NCBI GenBank assembly: GCA_964423545.1
Contig: CAYRFV010000330.1
Location: forward strand, 1 to 5,620
Direction: 5' to 3'
DNA length: 5,620 nucleotides
From: JALOOE01 sp964423545
GTDB lineage: Bacteria > Chloroflexota > Anaerolineae > CG2-30-64-16
Positions within the stretch are counted from its first letter, which is position 1. Each line of letters opens with the position of its first letter. The translations under genes and the position numbers were made by a program. Positions 1 through 4,816 of the stretch are shown in pieces. The notes below the pieces were generated by a model that was not told the origin of the DNA, did not search any database, and was given only the letters and a program-made list of their open reading frames with translations.

Positions 1-1538
1 TCCGGCCACGCGGATCGCAAGCGTGCGAGGAGCGGAGTCACAATCAAGCGCACCTGCGCCTCCCGCACATATTCTTTGCTGTTTGCCAGTTCCAGTCCGT
101 GATCTAGCAAGAAGTTCAGACGTCCGCGTTCAATCTCGCTTACGGCCGCTCCGAGGAACCGCGTGATCGTATACTCCAGCACGACCGACTGGAGCGTGAA
201 ACTCCCTTTCAGCTGGCCATGCTCGATCAACGACCGGCCGCGCAGCGTATCCAGCGCTTCCATGAGCTGCGCACCGGGCAGCGGATGGACCAGCACGTTG
301 GCGAGTTGCGGCAGCGTCACCGGCTCGCGCAGAATTGCCAGCCACAGCATGATGCTTTCTTCCACGGCCGAGAGCCGCGCAAACTGCTCCTGCAGCAAGT
401 GACGCACGCTGCCGAAAATCAACTCCCCTTGTTCCAGAAAGGCAGCGATCTCACCCCCGAATAATTCCGCAATCGTCGGCGCCACGATTTTCAGTGCGAG
501 GGGGTTGCCGCCGTAGCGCTCAATCAGGCGTTCACGCTCCGTCGCCCCGCCTGTCAACTCTTTTTCTTCCAGCAACAATGCACACGCGCCGGCGCCGAGT
601 TGGCCGAGGTGCAAGGAGCGAACTGGCGTGCGACTGCCTTCGAGCGGCGCAAGCTCCATCGGTTTTTCGCGGCTCGTGAGCAGCAGGCAGCTCTTGTGTC
701 TGGTTTCGGCCGCACGGCGCAGCAAGCGCCCATAGCCCTCATAACCGAGGAGAATGCGTCCGCTTTCCTCTGCTGGCTCCATCACGCTTTCCAGGTTATC
801 GAGCACCAGCAGGACGCGCCGCGTCCGCAGATACTCGAACAAGAGCGTGAGCCGGCGTTCGAGGCTGTCCAGCACAATGGTCAGCGGTTCGCCCGCCAAG
901 ATCCGCAGCATATCATCGAGCAGGGGTTCGCAGGGTGGGGCATCCCGTAGTGAGCGCCAAATCACGGCATCGAATTGCTGCGCGACGCGATGCATGAGCG
1001 TGACGGCAAGTGTGGACTTGCCGATACCGCCCATGCCCAAGACGCTCACCACACGACACTGTTGGGCCAGCAGCCAATCGCTCAAGAGCGCGAGCTCGTC
1101 TTCGCGTCCGTAGGAGGTCGCTACCTCTGGCGCATCTCCCCAATCCGTGAGAGGACCCGGTTTGGGCGGTTCCGCGCCAACACTCACTGAGGATGGCAAA
1201 GTGGCCGCTGCAGCCGATGAGTCGGGCTGCTGCTCCAGGAGGCGCTTGAGCCAAGTTGCATCCAGGGGCACGCGCACGCGCGAGTTCTGCCACAGAGCGC
1301 GTATTTCCTCGGCTTCGTGTCCGCCGTGAAAGGCGTTGTGTCCCAAACAGAGCTCGATGAAGTGCTTGAGATGCTGCGGGGAGGGATAACTGGTGCCGGC
1401 TTCCCAACCGACGACGGCCTGGCGTGAGATGCCGAGGAGTTCGGCAAGCCCAGATTGGGTCAAACTGGCTTCCGTGCGGAGTGCGAGGATTTGCTGACCG
1501 AAATCGTAGTCGCGATCGGGATACTCAGAGTGGCGCAT
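1..1538 (-). CDS. XRE-type HTH / NB-ARC (STAND) ATPase, N-terminal part, runs off the left edge
   Basis: Translation from the ATG at 1538-1536 gives 512 uninterrupted residues to the window edge. Residues about 12-68 form an XRE/Cro-like helix-turn-helix (LTQSGLAELLGISRQAVVGW) for DNA binding. After a Pro/Ser/Ala linker (about 103-135) comes an NB-ARC-type nucleotide-binding module: P-loop GMGGIGKST (168-176), Walker B RVLLVLDNLES (241-251), a sensor-like CLLLTSREKP (284-293), and GGNPLALKI (343-351), the GxP motif of STAND ATPases. Residues 380-512 resemble the winged-helix/linker segment (LLQEQFARLS, FTLQSVVLEY, YVREAQVRLIV) that in Chloroflexota and cyanobacterial homologues precedes WD40 repeats. 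A WD40 C-terminus off the window is therefore expected but not seen. The start is the first ATG after an in-frame TGA at about 1562-1560, with GGAAAG some 11 bases upstream. STAND proteins act as ligand-triggered switches; target unknown. It is divergent from the DUF1269/HdeD cassette, so regulation of that cassette is possible. A defence role, as for other STAND NTPases, is the alternative. Confidence 0.92.
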   Translation of the reverse strand, partial: MRHSEYPDRDYDFGQQILALRTEASLTQSGLAELLGISRQAVVGWEAGTSYPSPQHLKHFIELCLGHNAFHGGHEAEEIRALWQNSRVRVPLDATWLKRLLEQQPDSSAAAATLPSSVSVGAEPPKPGPLTDWGDAPEVATSYGREDELALLSDWLLAQQCRVVSVLGMGGIGKSTLAVTLMHRVAQQFDAVIWRSLRDAPPCEPLLDDMLRILAGEPLTIVLDSLERRLTLLFEYLRTRRVLLVLDNLESVMEPAEESGRILLGYEGYGRLLRRAAETRHKSCLLLTSREKPMELAPLEGSRTPVRSLHLGQLGAGACALLLEEKELTGGATERERLIERYGGNPLALKIVAPTIAELFGGEIAAFLEQGELIFGSVRHLLQEQFARLSAVEESIMLWLAILREPVTLPQLANVLVHPLPGAQLMEALDTLRGRSLIEHGQLKGSFTLQSVVLEYTITRFLGAAVSEIERGRLNFLLDHGLELANSKEYVREAQVRLIVTPLLARLRSAWP

Positions 1539-1574
1539 GGCAACCTGCGTCTTTCCAACGCCTCAGCGCATCAA

Positions 1575-1594
1575 GATGACAAGCGATGACAAGT
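1575..1594. repeat. tandem 10-bp direct repeat, candidate operator
   Basis: GATGACAAG occurs twice with a 10-bp period (1575-1583 and 1585-1593), about one helical turn, so both copies face the same side of the DNA. It overlaps the candidate -10 of the minus-strand gene and lies about 20 bp upstream of the candidate plus-strand -35. This is a suitable position for autoregulation by the HTH protein encoded next to it. The repeat is certain; the operator role is inference. Confidence 0.45.
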
Positions 1595-1604
1595 GAGCTG
1601 TAAA
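1576..1604 (-). promoter_or_regulatory. candidate sigma70-type promoter of the HTH-NB-ARC gene
   Basis: On the minus strand, TTTACA (1604-1599, 5/6 to TTGACA) is followed after 17 bases by TGTCAT (1581-1576, 4/6 to TATAAT). A start near 1569 would give a leader of about 30 bases before the ATG at 1538. The -10 lies inside the first copy of the direct repeat at 1575-1594. Assigned by eye only. Confidence 0.35.
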
Positions 1605-1614
1605 GTCTTGCAGA

Positions 1615-1643
1615 GTGACTTTCGGGCTTGCCCTCGCTATACT
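1615..1643 (+). promoter_or_regulatory. candidate sigma70-type promoter of the DUF1269/HdeD cassette
   Basis: GTGACT (1615-1620, 4/6 to TTGACA) and TATACT (1638-1643, 5/6 to TATAAT) are separated by 17 bases. Transcription would begin near 1650, giving a long leader of about 175 bases before the ATG at 1824. Its -35 lies only about 10 bp from the -35 of the opposing candidate promoter, so the two would be back to back. Assigned by eye only. Confidence 0.4.
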
Positions 1644-1690
1644 CGTCCTTGAACAATGCGCCTGAGCGACTCCACAATCGTTCAGCGAAT

Positions 1691-1752
1691 CCAGTGGAAG
1701 AAATGGCGCCGGCAGTCGGCTTTGAGCCATGATAGCACACGGCGCCCACTGG
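1691..1752 (+). promoter_or_regulatory. structured 5' leader: two-part inverted repeat with an inner hairpin
   Basis: CCAGTG (1691-1696) pairs with CACTGG (1747-1752), and GGCGCC (1705-1710) pairs with GGCGCC (1741-1746). Together these give 12 bp, with an 8-base bulge GAAGAAAT on the left arm. Inside, GGCT (1718-1721) and AGCC (1725-1728) close a 3-base loop. It lies between the candidate promoter and the ribosome-binding site. It could be a leader RNA element or a protein-binding palindrome. I do not recognise a known riboswitch class. Confidence 0.4.
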
Positions 1753-1810
1753 GACAAGATGGCGTTGAGCACTAAGGCAGGAAACTGCGAAATCCATACG
1801 TGCTGAGGAA

Positions 1811-1816
1811 AAGGAG
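1811..1816 (+). promoter_or_regulatory. Shine-Dalgarno site of the DUF1269 gene
   Basis: AAGGAG ends 7 bases before the ATG at 1824. It lies inside the longer reading frame that could start at GTG 1800, so it decides for 1824. Confidence 0.8.
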
Positions 1817-1823
1817 AACAGCA

Positions 1824-2384
1824 ATGTCAACACTGATCGTCGTAGGTTTCAAGAAGGACATGTTCCGGGCTTCAAGGGTGCTGAACGAGCTCGTGGACAT
1901 GAACTATGACTGGACCATTGATCTGCACGATGCCGTAGCGGCCTATCGCGACTACAACGGCAAACTGCGGATCGATGCCAGTTACCAGATGACAGCGGGC
2001 GAAGGTGCTGCCCTGGGCGGCTTGTTCGGCTCGTTGATCGGACTCACATTGGGTGCGATTGCTGCGCCGATGACCGCTGGCGCCAGTGCCACGGTTGCGG
2101 CGGGAGTCGTTGCAGCGGGGGCCGCGGGTGGGGCAGTCGGCGCTGCCGGCGGCGCCCTGGATGCGAAGTGGTGGAAAGACGACTTTGGCATCCCGGAGGA
2201 TTTTGTCGACGCTGTCGGCGGGCAGATCCAACCGGGCGACTCGGCCATCTTCGCGCTGCTGCGCTCGGCCGATCCCACCCTGGTGACGGCGCAGTTTAGC
2301 AGCTATGGCGGTGTCGTGCTGTCAACCACGCTGACACCGGAGCAAACGCGCAGAGTGGAAGAGACCCTGAACAGCAAGCAGTGA
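1824..2384 (+). CDS. DUF1269 domain membrane-associated protein
   Basis: 186 residues, matching the DUF1269 family layout. The N-terminus MSTLIVVGFK starts an alpha/beta domain (about 1-55) containing the family-typical segment with NELVDMNYDWTIDLHDA. Residues about 57-113 are a long glycine/alanine-rich hydrophobic stretch (GEGAALGGLFGSLIGLTLGA onward) with repeated GxxxG-like spacing. This is a probable membrane-inserting hairpin of the glycine-zipper kind. The C-terminal domain carries GIPEDFVDAVGGQIQPGDSA (122-141), a hallmark of the family, followed by a beta-rich end. The biochemical function of DUF1269 is not known; members are annotated as predicted membrane proteins. The start at 1824 is chosen because of the AAGGAG site; a GTG at 1800 would add eight residues (VLRKRRTA). 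It is the first gene of a co-directional cassette, and the next gene starts 87 bases after its stop. No signal peptide or cysteine is seen. Confidence 0.9.
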   Translation: MSTLIVVGFKKDMFRASRVLNELVDMNYDWTIDLHDAVAAYRDYNGKLRIDASYQMTAGEGAALGGLFGSLIGLTLGAIAAPMTAGASATVAAGVVAAGAAGGAVGAAGGALDAKWWKDDFGIPEDFVDAVGGQIQPGDSAIFALLRSADPTLVTAQFSSYGGVVLSTTLTPEQTRRVEETLNSKQ

Positions 2385-2393
2385 GTGAGATGC

Positions 2394-2441
2394 TGCCGGA
2401 AGCATAGGCCTGTCTCATGCAACCGACCGTCACTTCCGGCA
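2394..2441 (+). repeat. inverted repeat in the DUF1269-CC1 gap
   Basis: TGCCGGAAG (2394-2402) is a perfect 9-bp inverted match to CTTCCGGCA (2433-2441), with a 30-base loop. There is no following T-tract, so it is not a classical terminator. It begins 9 bases after the DUF1269 stop and ends 14 bases before the next Shine-Dalgarno site. Confidence 0.55.
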
Positions 2442-2455
2442 ACGCAGGACTCAAC

Positions 2456-2464
2456 AAGGAGGAG
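2456..2464 (+). promoter_or_regulatory. strong Shine-Dalgarno site of CC1
   Basis: AAGGAGGAG, nearly ideal, ends 7 bases before the ATG at 2472. It fixes the CC1 start against an in-frame GTG at 2385 that would add 29 unlike (Cys/Arg-rich) residues. Confidence 0.85.
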
Positions 2465-2471
2465 AAACACC

Positions 2472-3140
2472 ATGAAGACCTGGACCGAATTGGAAGCGGA
2501 GATGGAACCGGAACTGCGCAAGTGGGCGCAAGCCCTGGACCAGATGGATGCGGAAGAAGCCGCCAAGGCAGCGGAGTTCGAGGCCAAGATCAAGGCCGCC
2601 GAGGCGGATGCGAAGGCCAAACTGCAGGCAGAAGCGGCCAAGATGCATGCCGACTTTGAAGCCCGGCGCACCAAGCTCCAGCAGGACCTGGACGAGGCGG
2701 ATCGCAAGCTCGATGCCGCAATGGACCGCCTGGATGCGGATGTGGCGAAAGCGGAAAGCAGAGCCAAGGCCGACCTGGAAGCACAGCGAGCCAGACTGAA
2801 TGCGACCCGCGAAAAGGTCAACGCACAGCTCAAGGCGACCTACGAAGCACAGGTCAAGCACATCAAGAATCAGCTGGCCGAAATGCGGGTTTGGGCGAAA
2901 ACCAAGGACGACAAGATTCACGCCAAGATCAATGCCGATCTCGACGCCATGCACAAGCAAGTGGCAGAGGTCGAGCAGCACATCCAGAAGCTTCACGCTG
3001 AGGACGTATCGAGGTGGAACGAAGACAAGGCCAGAGTCGAACGCGCGCTGGCAGACCTCAAGGCAGGGCGTGATCAGGCCAGCGCGGACCTGAAAGCAGG
3101 ACGCGAAAAGGCCAAGGCCGAGTTCAAGAAGACCGCCTGA
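2472..3140 (+). CDS. alanine/charge-rich all-helical coiled-coil protein (CC1)
   Basis: 222 residues, not a family I can name. The composition is dominated by Ala, Lys, Glu, Asp, Arg and Gln, with no cysteine and a single proline (P13). The whole chain can therefore be one long helix or a helical rod/bundle, about 30 nm if fully extended. Hydrophobic residues (Leu, Met, Phe, Val, Ile) recur at 3-4 residue steps. The C-terminus holds two clear 11-residue units, ADLKAGRDQAS (194-204) and ADLKAGREKAK (205-215). Such hendecads are typical of apolipoprotein-like amphipathic helices and some right-handed coiled coils. No signal peptide or membrane helix is seen, so it is probably cytoplasmic or peripheral on a membrane. 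The codons of the two units differ at five synonymous places, so the repeat is kept at protein level. It sits between DUF1269 and HdeD genes with a very strong ribosome-binding site, suggesting abundant product. A scaffold, a membrane-surface binding protein or a stress protectant are all possible. Confidence 0.88.
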   Translation: MKTWTELEAEMEPELRKWAQALDQMDAEEAAKAAEFEAKIKAAEADAKAKLQAEAAKMHADFEARRTKLQQDLDEADRKLDAAMDRLDADVAKAESRAKADLEAQRARLNATREKVNAQLKATYEAQVKHIKNQLAEMRVWAKTKDDKIHAKINADLDAMHKQVAEVEQHIQKLHAEDVSRWNEDKARVERALADLKAGRDQASADLKAGREKAKAEFKKTA

Positions 3141-3189
3141 TCCCTGTGACGCGAGTGAACCGAAAACCGATTGCAGGGAAGGCGCCTTT

Positions 3190-3214
3190 GGCGGGACGCG
3201 ATCAGCGTCCCGCC
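3190..3214 (+). repeat. perfect 10-bp GC hairpin in the CC1-HdeD gap
   Basis: GGCGGGACGC (3190-3199) and GCGTCCCGCC (3205-3214) form a perfect stem with a 5-base loop, GATCA. No T-run follows (GGATAAATCAC), so Rho-independent termination is unlikely. The stem ends 17 bases before the HdeD ribosome-binding site. It may act in mRNA processing, stability or partial attenuation. Confidence 0.65.
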
Positions 3215-3231
3215 GGATAAATCACAATTCT

Positions 3232-3237
3232 GGAGGT
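3232..3237 (+). promoter_or_regulatory. Shine-Dalgarno site of the HdeD-family gene
   Basis: GGAGGT ends 5 bases before the ATG at 3243 and rules out an upstream in-frame TTG at 3171 whose extension would run through the hairpin. Confidence 0.85.
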
Positions 3238-3242
3238 GTAGC

Positions 3243-3794
3243 ATGTTGGACGTATTGACTCAGAAGTGGTGGGCGGTGGCGCTGCGCGGTATTCTCGCCA
3301 TCGTGTTCGGCATCGTGGCGTTGGCATTTCCGGGCGTTACGATGGTCTCGCTCGCGCTTGTGTTCGGCGCGTACGCCCTTATCAATGGCGTGTTCGCCAT
3401 CGTCGCGGCGTTTGGGAGCCGGGGACGGGATGCCGTGTGGTATGTGCTCGACGGGGTTCTTGGGATTGCCGTTGGCCTTGCGACGTTCTTCTTCCCGGGC
3501 ATTACGGCCCAGGGCCTGGTCTTTCTCATCGGCATGTGGGCGGTCTTGACGGGAATCTTCGAAGTCATCGCCGGCTTTGAACTGCCGATCAAGCGGGATT
3601 GGCTGTTGGTGATTGCCGGCATTGCCTCAATCGTCTTTGGTGTGCTGGTGTTTGCCTACCCTGTAAGCGGCGCACTGGCGATCGCGTGGCTGATCGGTGG
3701 CTATGCCTTGGTGTATGGTGTCTCGATGCTGGTGCTCGGCATCTACCTGCGCGGTCTGCGTGACAGCCTTGTCGGCACGGTGGCAGCGGCATGA
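3243..3794 (+). CDS. HdeD family (DUF308) six-helix inner-membrane protein
   Basis: 183 residues, the usual length for the family. Six hydrophobic helices lie at about 12-29, 33-56, 67-84, 90-112, 120-137 and 143-168. They form three tandem DUF308 units, each a helix pair joined by an F/YP-containing turn: VALAFPGVT (25-33), ATFFFPGIT (80-88) and LVFAYPVSG (135-143). Each unit then ends in a G-x-(Y/W)-A-(L/V) segment: FGAYALINGV, IGMWAVLTGI and IGGYALVYGV. In Escherichia coli HdeD is part of the acid-fitness island and supports acid resistance at high cell density; its mechanism is unknown, and homologues outside enterobacteria are mostly untested. Here there is no hdeA/hdeB, gad or urease neighbour. 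Instead it is flanked by two helical-rod genes and preceded by DUF1269, which suggests a membrane or envelope stress role. The start is fixed by GGAGGT. Family assignment is secure; function in this organism is inference. Confidence 0.93.
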   Translation: MLDVLTQKWWAVALRGILAIVFGIVALAFPGVTMVSLALVFGAYALINGVFAIVAAFGSRGRDAVWYVLDGVLGIAVGLATFFFPGITAQGLVFLIGMWAVLTGIFEVIAGFELPIKRDWLLVIAGIASIVFGVLVFAYPVSGALAIAWLIGGYALVYGVSMLVLGIYLRGLRDSLVGTVAAA

Positions 3795-3896
3795 TGTCCA
3801 CCTGTGCCTTGTGCCAATCAAGGGTGCGCGTACGAGGCTGAGAAGCATGCGAGGAAGCCGGATGGAGGACATGCCTATGCATGGATGACATGAAAA

Positions 3897-3925
3897 CCGG
3901 GTGGCGCCAAGCGATGGCGTCCCGG
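3897..3925 (+). repeat. bulged 11-bp hairpin in the HdeD-CC2 gap
   Basis: CCGGG (3897-3901) pairs with CCCGG (3921-3925), and GCGCCA (3904-3909) pairs with TGGCGT (3915-3920, one G-T wobble). There is a TG bulge and a 5-base loop, AGCGA. No T-tract follows. It is the first of two hairpins in this 226-base gap, which otherwise shows no gene and no convincing promoter. Confidence 0.5.
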
Positions 3926-3961
3926 CGGTGACACCCGATGAGATCAAGAACGGGAGCGAGA

Positions 3962-3981
3962 CGGCGCTAGAGGAAGCGCCG
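3962..3981 (+). repeat. perfect 7-bp hairpin upstream of CC2
   Basis: CGGCGCT (3962-3968) and AGCGCCG (3975-3981) enclose the 6-base loop AGAGGA. It ends 25 bases before the CC2 Shine-Dalgarno site and has no T-tract. Confidence 0.5.
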
Positions 3982-4006
3982 AGCTAGATACCAAACACAC
4001 CAAATC

Positions 4007-4012
4007 AAGGAG
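4007..4012 (+). promoter_or_regulatory. Shine-Dalgarno site of CC2
   Basis: AAGGAG ends 8 bases before the ATG at 4021. A second in-frame ATG at 4030 is too far from it to be preferred. Confidence 0.8.
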
Positions 4013-4020
4013 ACACTAAG

Positions 4021-4641
4021 ATGGCTACTATGTTTGAGAAGATCGAGGAGCAGATGATCATGGATCAGGCGGAGTTCGACGTCGACATGAAGCATCTGGA
4101 GGAAGAGTGGGCGCAGGCGAACCAGGAAGCCAAGGCGGCGCTCAAGGCGAAAAAGGATGAACTGAAGGCGAAGGCGCAGGCAGCCCAGGCCAAGGTTAAG
4201 GCGGACATGGAGCGCCTGCACAACGAGGCGGATGCCAAGATCGGCGCGCTGAAAGAGCAACTGAAGCAGGCCGGTGACAGCCGGAAGGCGGAGATCGAGA
4301 AGAAAGTCGCGGAGGCCAAGGCCGACTACGAAGCCAAGAAGGCGGCGATCGAAAGCGACCTCGCCGCGGCTAAGGCCGAGTATGAAGCTGAGGTGGCCGC
4401 GCTCGATAAGCGCATCGCCGAGCTTGAGGCCGAGGACGAGGCGTGGCTGGCTGAGCTCGAGGCCGAGGCTGCAGCCCGGAACGCGGAGATCGAGAAGCGC
4501 GCGGCCGAGTTGAAGGCCGAGAACGAAGCGCGCAAGGCGGAGAACCAGAAGCGCATCGCCGAACTGAAGGCCGAGAACGAAGCGCGGAAGGCCAAGCTGG
4601 CGCAGGCCGGCGCCCTGATCAAGGAAGCGCTGCGACCCTGA
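4021..4641 (+). CDS. alanine/glutamate/lysine-rich all-helical coiled-coil protein (CC2)
   Basis: 206 residues, not a family I can name. There is no cysteine, and the only proline is the last residue (P206), so essentially the entire chain is predicted helix. The N-terminal 25 residues are less repetitive and acidic (FEKIEEQMIMDQAEFDVDMK). The rest is Ala/Glu/Lys rich. An exact 12-residue unit, AELKAENEARKA, appears at 162-173 and 180-191, an 18-residue period (11+7). A weaker copy, AELEAEDEAWLA, starts near residue 133, 29 residues earlier (11+11+7). Mixed 7/11 periodicity points to an extended coiled coil or a surface-binding amphipathic helix. The two 12-codon copies differ in four codons, all synonymous. 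No signal peptide or membrane helix is seen. CC2 resembles CC1 in size, composition and style of repeat, but I see no residue-by-residue homology. The pair flanks the HdeD gene. The ribosome-binding site is good and the product may be abundant. Confidence 0.9.
   Translation: MATMFEKIEEQMIMDQAEFDVDMKHLEEEWAQANQEAKAALKAKKDELKAKAQAAQAKVKADMERLHNEADAKIGALKEQLKQAGDSRKAEIEKKVAEAKADYEAKKAAIESDLAAAKAEYEAEVAALDKRIAELEAEDEAWLAELEAEAAARNAEIEKRAAELKAENEARKAENQKRIAELKAENEARKAKLAQAGALIKEALRP
4504..4593 (+). repeat. coding direct repeat in CC2 (54-bp period)
   Basis: Positions 4504-4539 and 4558-4593 encode the same 12 residues (AELKAENEARKA). Four codons differ (GAG/GAA, TTG/CTG, CGC/CGG, GCG/GCC), all silent, so the unit is conserved as protein and not as a recent DNA duplication. 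Confidence 0.85.
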
Positions 4642-4661
4642 GGTCTGAAGCGCAGCGACAC

Positions 4662-4720
4662 CGGCGGGGCATGGCGAACCCTTTGAGCCATGAAGCGACC
4701 TGGGTTCCCCATGCCCGCCG
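4662..4720 (+). repeat. long imperfect inverted repeat after CC2, candidate transcript-end hairpin
   Basis: The left arm 4662-4681 (begins CGGCGGGGCATGG, ends AACCC) pairs with the right arm 4702-4720 (begins GGGTT, ends CATGCCCGCCG). About 18 bp pair, with one bulged base, one mismatch and a 20-base loop. A competing inner stem, CATGGC (4670-4675) with GCCATG (4687-4692), is possible. No T-tract follows, so if it ends transcription it would be as a Rho-assisted or 3'-end-protecting structure. It begins about 20 bases after the CC2 stop. Confidence 0.6.
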
Positions 4721-4816
4721 TTGCCCTGTGGAGCGGCCAGATCGGCACCCGCAGCCTGCCGGCGTTTTATCGTCTACGACGGGCCCACGCCGTCCTGAGT
4801 GGTTTTCGGAGCATTC
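4721..4816 (+). other. gap before the UbiB-like gene
   Basis: No gene is seen. It holds a minor 5-bp hairpin, GACGG (4778-4782) with CCGTC (4790-4794), and a GGAG (4808-4811) 5 bases before the ATG at 4817. I find no promoter I would defend, so whether the UbiB-like gene belongs to the upstream transcript is open. Confidence 0.5.

Noticed and set aside
913..1407. Minus-strand 164-codon frame inside the HTH-NB-ARC gene
   Set aside because: It is in a different frame from the P-loop/Walker B protein, whose motifs are unambiguous across the same bases.
1525..1833. Minus-strand frame across the divergent intergenic region
   Set aside because: It overlaps the start regions of two well-supported divergent genes, has no homology I recognise and no good ribosome-binding site.
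2385..2471. In-frame GTG at 2385 as the start of CC1
   Set aside because: It would add 29 Cys/Arg/Pro-rich residues unlike the rest of the protein and runs through an inverted repeat; the AAGGAGGAG at 2456 points to 2472.
2303..2996. Long open frames on the minus strand opposite CC1 (2303-2833 and 2451-2996)
   Set aside because: They arise because GCN/AAG/GAN-rich codons read antisense rarely give stops. The plus strand has strong ribosome-binding sites and periodic helical protein; the antisense products are low-complexity Ser/Ala/Arg or Leu/Gly sequences.
3190..3214. Intrinsic terminator between CC1 and HdeD
   Set aside because: The stem is strong but is followed by GGATAAATCAC with no T-run, so it is kept only as a hairpin.
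3795..4020. Separate promoter for CC2 in the 226-base gap
   Set aside because: I found no -35/-10 pair with acceptable match and spacing; only two hairpins and the ribosome-binding site are supported.
4504..4593. CRISPR-like or recent DNA tandem repeat
   Set aside because: The repeat is inside a reading frame, has only two clear copies and differs by silent codons, so it is a protein repeat.
4065..4748. Minus-strand open frames opposite CC2 and its 3' gap
   Set aside because: Same codon-bias shadow effect: Ala/Ser/Phe-rich low-complexity translations with no plausible start signal.
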